From Nitrospirota bacterium (GTDB taxonomy: Bacteria > Nitrospirota > Thermodesulfovibrionia > Thermodesulfovibrionales > Magnetobacteriaceae), in assembly GCA_015233725.1 (NCBI GenBank), contig JADFXD010000009.1:1-52086 (forward strand): a stretch of DNA of 52,086 bases, given 5' to 3'. Below are positions 33,398 to 40,924 of the stretch, piece by piece. The position numbers were made by a program, and so were the translations under genes. Numbering within the stretch: the stretch's first letter is position 1; each line of letters opens with the position of its first letter. The notes under the pieces were generated by a model that made no database searches, was not told where the DNA came from, and worked only from the letters and a program-made list of their open reading frames with translations.

Positions 33398-34362
33398 CTA
33401 TCCTGCCTCTGCCTGACGATCATCTCTGCCCTGTATCTCTTGAGAATCTTGAGGGTGATCTCCTTTCCAAGGCCAGTGCCCTTATCTTCGGCTTTGCTTC
33501 CTACGGTAGCTGGGGCCGATGGGGCGATGTCGTTTCTGATGTATATGCAGACGTGCTTGTCTATTGCCCTTAGCCTTATGCCTACCGTCCTGACAGAGTA
33601 CCTTATGGCGTTGTCTATGAGATTGTACAGGATATCCTCCAGGTCGTTATATGCCATGACGGTACTGACCCTCCTAAGATCAAGCAAGAGGAGTCTTGCA
33701 CTTAGCTCCGACCCAAAAAATGACACCATCACCTCAATGGCCTCACCGACATCGACAACCTCATTGATATTTATGTAGCCCGTGGAGATCATCTTAAATG
33801 TCCGTTTCATATCTGCCTCTATCCTTGTGCATGTCTGTTCAATCCTGTGGAGGCAGGCGTTGTCGTCAAGGCTGTCCTTTAATATCTCCACGTTTATCTT
33901 GAGAGTTGAGAGGAAATTGCCTATCTTGTGATTGAAGGACAAAAGGAGCAGATTCAGGAACCGCTCCTTGCCCTCTATATCCCTGACAAACCGTGCAACA
34001 GTCATATACGTAAACAGTACAAGCGACAGAAACAACGAGCTCTCCAGCCCAAAGACGATAATGCCAAAGCTGTTTAGCCTCTGTTGCATGTAAGACCTCT
34101 TGATATAGTAGTAGCGTCCCTCCTGCAACCTCTGAACTGGCACAAGGTCGCTATGGTTGAGGGGTTGATCGCTGACAACGAGAAAATCCACCGGGTTTGC
34201 CCTTCTGTCTGACTCGCTCATCCTCGCGTATGGCGCTACCGCATCCACGATAACCCCCACCATAGTGTTTTCAAAGTACGAGACAATCGTAACATTAAAG
34301 ACAAAAAGCCAAATCACACTGATCGTTATAAAAAGGACTATGACCCTCGTCCCTACATGCAT
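33340..34362 (-). CDS. orphan membrane sensor histidine kinase
   Basis: With ATG 34362 the protein is 340 residues. A longer reading would run into IGE copy 11. Two membrane segments (VIVLFITISVIWLFVFNVTI; FGLESSLFLSLVLFTYMTVA) enclose a ~90-residue periplasmic part. The dimerisation helix holds the phospho-acceptor His in LLSFNHKIGNFLSTLK. The ATPase domain shows NLIDNAIRYS (N box) and EDKGTGLGKEIT (G box). No response regulator is adjacent. Confidence 0.82.
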   Translation of the reverse strand: MHVGTRVIVLFITISVIWLFVFNVTIVSYFENTMVGVIVDAVAPYARMSESDRRANPVDFLVVSDQPLNHSDLVPVQRLQEGRYYYIKRSYMQQRLNSFGIIVFGLESSLFLSLVLFTYMTVARFVRDIEGKERFLNLLLLSFNHKIGNFLSTLKINVEILKDSLDDNACLHRIEQTCTRIEADMKRTFKMISTGYININEVVDVGEAIEVMVSFFGSELSARLLLLDLRRVSTVMAYNDLEDILYNLIDNAIRYSVRTVGIRLRAIDKHVCIYIRNDIAPSAPATVGSKAEDKGTGLGKEITLKILKRYRAEMIVRQRQDSYFVCVRLPLRGATPTSEG

Positions 34363-34380
34363 CTGATTCAATCCTAATAT

Positions 34381-34529
34381 CGAAAAAAGAGAAGAAGGGA
34401 GGCTACGCCCCTTAGCCCCCTGCAAGTAGGGCGGCGCTGCCCTTCCTTACCGCTCCAGGTCGCACCTGGCCTCCTTGACCTCCCCCGCAAGGGCACCAGT
34501 GCCCTTGACCCATTAATTCTCAATCCTGA
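34381..34529 (-). repeat. IGE copy 11, composite
   Basis: GAAAAAAGAGAAGAAGGGAG, then CCCCCTGCAAGTAGGGCGGC, the CCGCTCCAGGTCGCACCTGG module, CTCCCCGCAAGGGCACC-type hairpin 1 and ATTCTCAATCCTGAT. Two core segments seem to be joined. In this orientation it can terminate the NosL-barrel transcript. Confidence 0.8.
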
Positions 34530-34532
34530 TAA

Positions 34533-36032
34533 CTAGAACATTACCTGCACTGCGGCTGTTATAATCCAGTCGGTTTTCATTTGCAGGCCGTTGAGTCGTT
34601 GATAAGCGGGCATGCCGCCCTCGATCCCGAAGCTGACCGGGCCCTTGGTGAAGTTCAAGCCGATTAAGGCGTCAAGGCGCTGTCCGCCGTAGTTCTGTGT
34701 GCTGGCGTCGGGTTCTCCCAGGAAGGTTGGCATACCTGGTTTGAACCAGGAGGGGTGGTCTTTGGGGTCGTTGATCTTGGCGATCTCGTCGTCCTGTCCC
34801 CTGATTTTACCGGTGTCGCTGAAGGCCAGGCGTATCCAGGGGGTAACGGGACCTATGGAGCGCTGGAGCCATCCGGTGAGCTTGAGGCTGTCGCCGAGGC
34901 TGTAATCGTATGTGTTTTTCCCCATATGCAAGGTATACACGGCCTGGGCGCCCCAGTTCCATAGGGCGTCGTCGCTGAGGGTGTTATAGGTCAGCGCGGG
35001 CTTAAGGTCGAAGGTACCCGAGCCTAGCTGCATGTCGTAGGGGGCGCGATAGCTCTTGCCCATTATGTCGCTTACCTGGTCTATGCTTCCCGTGGGGAGG
35101 CTGATACCAAGGCTGCCATTAAGATACTTGTTAAATCCGTAGATGCCGCGAACCTCGGTGTCTCCAAAGCCGCTTGTGACCATAGGGGCCATGCTGCTAG
35201 CACCCTTGCCCATGTGCATATCCATGAGCATGTTCATGCTGTTTTTGACGTAGCTGGGCATAGCCATCAGTGTCAGCTTGTCTGTGACCCCGTACATGAG
35301 CATCAACATCTGCATGTCCATCCTCATGTTGGTGGGGATGTTCATGTAATTATAGCCTTTGGGACTGCTGACCATAGACGCGGCAACGTTGTCGGTACCG
35401 GCGCGCATTCCGTTGCTGTCCATGTGCATGAACTTGTAGTTGAGCATCCACATGCCTTCGGGATGGACGTGGTATACCTCGTCTCCAAAGGCGGGATTGT
35501 ATGTCATCTGTGAGCCGGGGCCCATCTCCATATGGCTCATGTTGTGTCCCATGTGGGTGTGATGATCATGGGGCATTGCAGCTCCCTTGTCAACCTCTTC
35601 CTCCTGGGCTGCCGTCATCGCCTGGTCGAAGGTTGCCAATTCACCACCGTTTTCCTTCACGAATCTTTGGGCCTCTTCCTTATCGGCAAAGGCCCATTTC
35701 GCAAGTTTAGTCATGACGCCTTCCACCTTGCCGCCCATAACCCACGTGGCGGTCCTGGCGTCTATCATCTCTCCCGTGGTGTAGTAGTCAGCTACCATGA
35801 GGGATTTTACCTGCTTGTCCTTGTTTTGCTTCATATCCGCCGCGGCGCAGTGGATACTGCAAACGTTGTGTGTCGTGCCGTCATCATATATGACCTGCAT
35901 GTGGTTCTTTGGAAAGGCCTCCAGGCTCATACCACAATGCCCGCAGACCTTATGCTCCTCCACCGCGTTTGCCGCTGTCAGTGCAACAGCAACCACGAGA
36001 CAGAGTATCAGTAACATCAAAAATCTTCTCAT
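34533..36032 (-). CDS. secreted NosL-domain / outer-membrane beta-barrel fusion, Met/His-rich
   Basis: This 499-residue protein has a signal peptide (FLMLLILCLVVAVALTAANA). Residues ~28-145 form a NosL-like domain (VCGHCGMSLEAF, NVCSIHCAAADM, MIDARTATWVMGG), known for Cu(I) binding. A His/Met-rich linker follows (HDHHTHMGHNMSHMEMG). The rest alternates in beta-strand fashion, with amphipathic strands and a C-terminal Phe (TAAVQVMF), as in outer-membrane proteins; it resembles transporter-like barrels of the MetA-degradation type. A periplasmic copper chaperone joined to a porin is inferred. Confidence 0.72.
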   Translation of the reverse strand: MRRFLMLLILCLVVAVALTAANAVEEHKVCGHCGMSLEAFPKNHMQVIYDDGTTHNVCSIHCAAADMKQNKDKQVKSLMVADYYTTGEMIDARTATWVMGGKVEGVMTKLAKWAFADKEEAQRFVKENGGELATFDQAMTAAQEEEVDKGAAMPHDHHTHMGHNMSHMEMGPGSQMTYNPAFGDEVYHVHPEGMWMLNYKFMHMDSNGMRAGTDNVAASMVSSPKGYNYMNIPTNMRMDMQMLMLMYGVTDKLTLMAMPSYVKNSMNMLMDMHMGKGASSMAPMVTSGFGDTEVRGIYGFNKYLNGSLGISLPTGSIDQVSDIMGKSYRAPYDMQLGSGTFDLKPALTYNTLSDDALWNWGAQAVYTLHMGKNTYDYSLGDSLKLTGWLQRSIGPVTPWIRLAFSDTGKIRGQDDEIAKINDPKDHPSWFKPGMPTFLGEPDASTQNYGGQRLDALIGLNFTKGPVSFGIEGGMPAYQRLNGLQMKTDWIITAAVQVMF

Positions 36033-36099
36033 TAGTCTTACTCCTTTTTGAGATCAAAAAAAATCTATAGACAACAATTATCCGAAACGAACTAATTGC

Positions 36100-36426
36100 T
36101 TATGTAGACCTTGGAAAATCAGGTGGATGTTCAATGGGAAGGATTACAAAAAAAAGCCTTAAAACCTGCTTTGACGTGATTAAAATGTAATAAGGCATTA
36201 TTGACATAAAGAGATACAGAGATTCGTTTATAACAGGCATGTCCGTATTTGAAAAAACTGTGGCGCCTGAAGCGTTGCACACGTCGAGCGTGAAGGATAT
36301 AGTCATATCGTTATTTTTCGTAAGGTTGAGCTCAGTTGGTTTTATAATCATTATGATTATATATATAAAAAACATTAGCAGGACTAACTCTCTATAAGCC
36401 CCATGATCCTTCCTTGTCAGCATCAT
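36100..36426 (-). CDS. possible small membrane protein
   Basis: This frame begins at ATG 36426, overlapping the end of the preceding coiled-coil gene by 7 nt or more, and runs 108 residues. It has two hydrophobic segments (ELVLLMFFIYIIIMII; ESLYLFMSIMPYYILI). The overlap and the membrane helices fit a third member of the coiled-coil cluster. No family is recognised and the ribosome site is weak. Confidence 0.4.
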   Translation of the reverse strand: MMLTRKDHGAYRELVLLMFFIYIIIMIIKPTELNLTKNNDMTISFTLDVCNASGATVFSNTDMPVINESLYLFMSIMPYYILITSKQVLRLFFVILPIEHPPDFPRST

Positions 36427-36433
36427 GGCATAA

Positions 36434-36895
36434 CTACCTGGCCAGACCAAGCACCTTGGCAATCATGTCAAGCGCCCTGGGGTTGGTGATAAGCATGATA
36501 AAAATGATAATCAGAAACAGTAACTTCATTTCAAGCCGTAATGCCTTGAATTCTCCGTCGATTCTCTTAAATTCACCGTCGATTCTCTTGAACTCACCCA
36601 TCATCTTGCTCTCCATCAAGGCCAGGTCGGCCTTTGTGGCAAACTTCTTGTCCAACTCCGAAAACCTTCGCTCAAACTTGGCATCCATCTCAGAAAGCTT
36701 TCTCTCGAACTTGGCATCCATCTTGTCAAATTCTTTTCTGATCTCCGACAAGAGCTCTTCCTTGCTGATTCTCCACTTGTATTCGGTGACATCCGATATC
36801 GCTGTCTCGATGGACTTTACCAAGTCCTTGGCATCGTCATGACCGAGCGTCTTTGCAAGCGACTCGTATACCTCTAATGGCATTATTACTGGCAT
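36434..36895 (-). CDS. coiled-coil membrane-anchored protein, paralogue A
   Basis: The protein has 153 residues: a head (PVIMPLEVYESLAKTLGHDD), a long coiled coil (KMDAKFERKLSEMDAKFERR), FATKADLALMESKM, and a terminal membrane helix (LLFLIIIFIMLITNPRALDM). It is nearly identical to its upstream neighbour. It differs chiefly by an extra copy of the 7-residue unit KRIDGEF, encoded by a 21-nt tandem repeat. It resembles DUF1640-like proteins; the function is unknown. Confidence 0.75.
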   Translation of the reverse strand: MPVIMPLEVYESLAKTLGHDDAKDLVKSIETAISDVTEYKWRISKEELLSEIRKEFDKMDAKFERKLSEMDAKFERRFSELDKKFATKADLALMESKMMGEFKRIDGEFKRIDGEFKALRLEMKLLFLIIIFIMLITNPRALDMIAKVLGLAR

Positions 36896-36897
36896 AA

Positions 36898-37338
36898 CTA
36901 CCTGGTCAGACCAAGCACCTTGGCAATCATGTCAAGCGCCCTGGGGTTGGTGATAAGCATGATAAAAATGATAATCAGAAACAGTAACTTTATCTCAAGC
37001 CGCAGAGCCTTGAATTCCCCGTCGATTCTCTTGAATTCACCCATCATCTTGCTCTCCATCAAGGCCAGGTCAGCCTTTGTGGCAAACTTCTTATCCAGTT
37101 CCGAAAACTTCCGCTCTAACTTGGCATCCAACTCAGAAAGCTTTCTTTCGAACTTGGCATCCATCTTGTCAAATTCTTTTCTGATCTCTGACAAGAGTTC
37201 TTCCTTGCTGATTCTCCACTTGTATTCGGTGACATCCGATATCGCTGTCTCAATGGACTTTACCAAGTCCTTGGCATCCTCATAACCGAGCGTCTTTTCA
37301 AGCGCCTCGTATACCTCTAATGGCATTATTACTGGCAT
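36898..37338 (-). CDS. coiled-coil membrane-anchored protein, paralogue B
   Basis: This 146-residue tandem paralogue of the next gene has the same head, coiled coil (KFERKLSELDAKLERKFSEL) and terminal anchor. Only 2 nt separate the two genes, so they are co-transcribed. One KRIDGEF unit is present instead of two. The duplication is recent: long stretches are identical at the DNA level. Confidence 0.75.
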   Translation of the reverse strand: MPVIMPLEVYEALEKTLGYEDAKDLVKSIETAISDVTEYKWRISKEELLSEIRKEFDKMDAKFERKLSELDAKLERKFSELDKKFATKADLALMESKMMGEFKRIDGEFKALRLEIKLLFLIIIFIMLITNPRALDMIAKVLGLTR

Positions 37339-37458
37339 GTCTATATTATAATATCAACATGGGCTAAAACACAAGTCCGCCACAAATCAAACTCAAGGCC
37401 TCGACAATAATGTGGTAAAGGGGACTTCTTTTTGACCCCCTCCTTCTTTCTTTATTTT

Positions 37459-40400
37459 ATGGTTGCACTGTATTTTTTTGATCAACATCTGATAAAATCC
37501 TTAATGGAGTTTTTTGGAAAGAGCAGACTCTTAATGCTGCACGTATTTTCTCTTGTTGCCGCCTTGTTAATCAGGCTTTACTTGGCAACGTTGGTTGAGG
37601 GGTATCCGGCGGACATAAGCTGCTTCAGGTCGTGGGCTATTTATGTCGCAGACAAGGGTTTTGCAAACTTCTACTCCGGGGAGATATTTGCCGATTATCC
37701 CCCTGGTTACATCTACATCCTCTACCTCATTGGCAAGATCAGGGTGGTGCTCTCCATGTCCTACTCCACGACGTCATACCTGGTGCTCGTTAAGCTGCCC
37801 CCGATCATTGCCGATCTCATTGCCGCTAACATCATCTTTCAACTCTCCAGGAGGCGTTTTTCTCTCAAGGCATCCGTCATCCTTTCGGCGCTGTATGCGT
37901 TTAACCCCGCCGTGATCGTAAACAGTTGCCTCTGGGGACAGGTCGATGCCGTCTTTACTCTATGCCTCCTGCTAACCTTAATGGCCATGACGCAGCAACG
38001 CCTGGTAGTGGCGGCATTGCTATTTGCCCTGTCTGTGCTGGTCAAGCCACAGGCGTTGATCTTCACACCCGTGCTCGTGTTTGCCTTTATAGGGCAGAGG
38101 TCGCTTAAGACACTGGCCATTGGGGTAGTATGTGCTATAGCCTTTTTTGCCCTGGCCGTCGTGCCATTTTCCATAAACAAGGGCGTCTTCTGGATATTTG
38201 AGCACTATCAAAAGACCCTGGCCTCATACCCATATGCCTCGCTAAATGCCTTTAACCTCTTCGCCCTCACTGGCGGCAACTTTCAGGCCGACTCCACTCG
38301 CTTTCTCTTCCTGCCATACTCCACTTGGGGAGTGATCTTTATCCTCTGGAGCGTGATCGTAGCGTCATACTTTTTCTATAAGAACCAGGCCTCAGAAAAC
38401 CTGCCACTGATAGCCCTGTTCATAGTAACGGCCGTATACGTTACAACCTCAAAGATGCACGAGCGTTACCTCTTCCCTGCCATGTTGATAGCCCTCTTGA
38501 GCTATATCTGCACACGAGACAGGAGGCTGTTATATATCTATGGAGGGCTCACCGCCACGCTGTTTGTAAACGAGGCGTATGTGTTATCCCTTGCCTTGCG
38601 GGGCGCCTTTCATATACCCGTCTTTGACTTCCTGATGCTCACGGTATCGGCCATAAATGTACTTGTCCTGATCTACCTGGTGTTTGTTGGTAACGACATA
38701 GTCCGCGGTAGGGTCAGGGAAACACAAATGGCCCACCAAATAGCCCCACAAATAGTCCAAAATATGGAGGAACCGTTGTTATCCAACCCCGTCTCTGGCC
38801 CCGCCTATGGTTTATTACAGCGGTGGGATTATGTGTTTATCGTGGCCTTTATATTGCTCAATGCGGTCTTGGCCTTTTACAGGCTGGGATCGTCCAAGGC
38901 GCCCGAGACCTTCTGGAAACCTGCCGGCCAGCAGGACCAGGAGCGTCCTGGAGCGTCAAAGAACCAGGAGCGTCCTGGAGCGGAAAATAAGGCCGAGTCC
39001 GTGGTCTTTGAGTTTGAGGCAGCCAGGGATGTTGCCAGGGTCTGCTTCTTTGGCGGGATTGGAGGAGACGGTCAATATGGCATAGACTACCTCGACGGTG
39101 CCGGTAGAGAGGTAAATGCCACAACGCTAAAGCAGGTCTTCGTCTTTGAGTGGCGATGTAACCCGGTTGACTTTAGGGCAAACACCGTCATCCTAAACGT
39201 CCAGAATCCCGGGGCGATGCTTAACGAAGTCGGGTTTTTCGACAAGTCCGATGCCCTCATCAAAATACGCGCCATCAGGGATATCAACCCAAACCCCAAC
39301 AGCGTCGGAAAGGTACAAGACCTAATCGATGAGCAAGACAAGGTCCCAGCACAACCATCATACTTCAACAGCTCCTACTTTGACGAAATCTATTTTGCAC
39401 GCACGGCCTATGAGCAGGTCCACGGGATAACCCCGTTTTACGAAAACACCCATCCCCCCCTTGGAAAACACCTCATAGCCATCGGTGTAGCCCTCCTTGG
39501 GATGAACCCATTTGGCTGGAGGATAGCTAGCGCCCTGGCCTCTGTTGTCATGGTGGTGCTTATGTACTTCTTTGGCAGGCTCATGTTTAACTCCACTAGG
39601 TATGCCGTTGTGGCTGCGTTTCTTATGAGCTTTGACTTTATGCGTCTTGTCCAGGGGCGCATTGCCACCATTGACATCTTTGCCGTGTGTTTTATAATCC
39701 TCATGTACTACTTTATGTATCGCTACTACCTGTTAAACATCCACTACAGGCCATTGAGGGTGCGAGCCGCACTGGCAATAAAAGAGACGCTCCTGCCGCT
39801 TGCCCTCTCGGGGGTGGCCTTTGGCGTGGGGGCTGCCACAAAGTGGATATGTCTGTATGCGGGGGCGGGGCTGGCCGTTGTGTTCTTTGCCTCGCTGTAT
39901 TTCAGATACGTTCAGTACAGAAGGGCTATCGAGGATGTCCCCATCCAAAAATCAAAGAACCAGGAGCGTCCTGGAGCGGTAAAGAACCAGGTGCGACCTG
40001 GCTCGGTAAAGAATAAGCGTGTCAAGAATAAGGTCTCGGAGCAGCAATCCCTGCAGATGTTTCTATTTTTCAGGGGCAGCATACTGTGGGCCTCCCTGTT
40101 TTTTGTCCTCATCCCGTTGGCGATCTACGTTTTTTCGTATCTGCCGCTTTGGATGGCAGAGCCCAACAGGCCATTTCTTGACTACGTGCAGTCAAGCCAG
40201 ACACACATGTTTAATTACCACGCGCACCTGGTGGCAACCCACCCGTTTTCGTCTAATTGGTACGAGTGGCCGATATTGAAGCGCCCCCTGTGGCTGTACG
40301 CCGGCCAGTCCTTACCCCAGCAGGTATCGAGCATCGTATCGATGGGCAACCCCGCGATCTGGTGGTTGTTTGCGCCGGTGTTGTTGATGAGCACGCTGTT

Positions 40401-40722
40401 ATGGTTTAGGGGCAGCAACAGGGTCTTGTTTTTTATCCTGGTGGGGGCGGCGGCTCAGTATCTGCCTTGGGTGGCAGTCCCGCGGTTGACGTTTATATAC
40501 CACTTCTTTGCGAGCGTCCCCTTCTTGATCCTCTCTCTGGTCTATCTCCTTAAGTGGATGGAGGACAGATATCGGCACCTGTGTTACCTCACGTATTGCT
40601 ATCTGGCGGTGGTGCTGGTGTTGTTTGTCATGTTCTATCCCGTAATATCGGGCATGGTCGTCAGCAAGGCATACGTAAGCACTTACCTGAGATGGTTCGA
40701 AAGCTGGATACTTTTTAGCTAA
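37459..40722 (+). CDS. double GT-C glycosyltransferase (GT87-like half fused to PMT half) with in-frame repeat insertions
   Basis: This large polytopic protein is about 1087 residues from ATG 37459; a TTG at 37432 and an ATG at 37504 are alternatives. Residues ~20-410 look like a GT87/DUF2029-type mannosyltransferase (PADISCFRSWAIYVADKG, FADYPPGYIYIL, WGQVDAVFTL, KMHERYLFPAML). After a non-membrane stretch, residues ~635-1085 match PMT (GT39) enzymes: FDEIYFARTAYE, ENTHPPLGKHLIAIG, QGRIATIDIFAV. Two hydrophilic places carry units of a repeated nonapeptide (KNQERPGAS near ~490-510; KNQERPGAV / KNQVRPGSV near ~833-855). A role in protein O-glycosylation or polysaccharide assembly is inferred. 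Confidence 0.85.
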   Translation: MVALYFFDQHLIKSLMEFFGKSRLLMLHVFSLVAALLIRLYLATLVEGYPADISCFRSWAIYVADKGFANFYSGEIFADYPPGYIYILYLIGKIRVVLSMSYSTTSYLVLVKLPPIIADLIAANIIFQLSRRRFSLKASVILSALYAFNPAVIVNSCLWGQVDAVFTLCLLLTLMAMTQQRLVVAALLFALSVLVKPQALIFTPVLVFAFIGQRSLKTLAIGVVCAIAFFALAVVPFSINKGVFWIFEHYQKTLASYPYASLNAFNLFALTGGNFQADSTRFLFLPYSTWGVIFILWSVIVASYFFYKNQASENLPLIALFIVTAVYVTTSKMHERYLFPAMLIALLSYICTRDRRLLYIYGGLTATLFVNEAYVLSLALRGAFHIPVFDFLMLTVSAINVLVLIYLVFVGNDIVRGRVRETQMAHQIAPQIVQNMEEPLLSNPVSGPAYGLLQRWDYVFIVAFILLNAVLAFYRLGSSKAPETFWKPAGQQDQERPGASKNQERPGAENKAESVVFEFEAARDVARVCFFGGIGGDGQYGIDYLDGAGREVNATTLKQVFVFEWRCNPVDFRANTVILNVQNPGAMLNEVGFFDKSDALIKIRAIRDINPNPNSVGKVQDLIDEQDKVPAQPSYFNSSYFDEIYFARTAYEQVHGITPFYENTHPPLGKHLIAIGVALLGMNPFGWRIASALASVVMVVLMYFFGRLMFNSTRYAVVAAFLMSFDFMRLVQGRIATIDIFAVCFIILMYYFMYRYYLLNIHYRPLRVRAALAIKETLLPLALSGVAFGVGAATKWICLYAGAGLAVVFFASLYFRYVQYRRAIEDVPIQKSKNQERPGAVKNQVRPGSVKNKRVKNKVSEQQSLQMFLFFRGSILWASLFFVLIPLAIYVFSYLPLWMAEPNRPFLDYVQSSQTHMFNYHAHLVATHPFSSNWYEWPILKRPLWLYAGQSLPQQVSSIVSMGNPAIWWLFAPVLLMSTLLWFRGSNRVLFFILVGAAAQYLPWVAVPRLTFIYHFFASVPFLILSLVYLLKWMEDRYRHLCYLTYCYLAVVLVLFVMFYPVISGMVVSKAYVSTYLRWFESWILFS
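38929..38990 (+). repeat. coding copy of the palindromic IGE module, site 1 (two units)
   Basis: Two units of CCAGGAGCGTCCTGGAGCG separated by 27 nt lie in frame inside the glycosyltransferase gene. Each holds the palindrome CCAGGAGCGTCCTGG. The same module, as CCAGGTGCGACCTGGAGCGG, occurs in IGE copies 11 and 14. Confidence 0.85.
39951..40014 (+). repeat. coding copy of the palindromic IGE module, site 2 (two units)
   Basis: CCAGGAGCGTCCTGGAGCGG and CCAGGTGCGACCTGGCTCGG follow each other with AAAGAA linkers and 27-nt spacing. They encode KNQERPGAV and KNQVRPGSV in a loop between membrane helices. Confidence 0.85.
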
Positions 40723-40726
40723 GACA

Positions 40727-40815
40727 AAAAAAAAGAAGAAAGAAGGAGGGCGGCCTGCCCCCTCCTCAGACCTCCCCTGCAAGGGCACCAGTGCCCTTGA
40801 CCCCATCCTGCGTAG
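40727..40815 (-). repeat. IGE copy 12
   Basis: AAAAAAAAAGAAGAAAGAAG starts 4 nt after the glycosyltransferase stop. CTCAGACCTCCCCTGCAAGG and the GGGCACCAGTGCCC hairpin follow. It points left, against the gene it touches. Confidence 0.87.
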
Positions 40816-40881
40816 GTTTAGCTGTGGGTGAATATACACAATATGCCGATTGTAATACACTTGTACACCTGTCCGCCACGT

Positions 40882-40911
40882 TTGAAAAGATCACGGCTGT
40901 CATGTTATAAT
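40882..40911 (+). promoter_or_regulatory. sigma-70-type promoter of recN
   Basis: TTGAAA (40882-40887) and TATAAT (40906-40911) are 18 nt apart. Only ~13 nt separate the -10 box from ATG 40925, so the leader would be very short. No LexA box is recognised. Confidence 0.6.
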
Positions 40912-40924
40912 GTTAAGGTTCTTT

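Noticed and set aside
37640..37915. Plus-strand frame inside the double glycosyltransferase
   Set aside because: It is an out-of-frame shadow of a well-supported large membrane protein.
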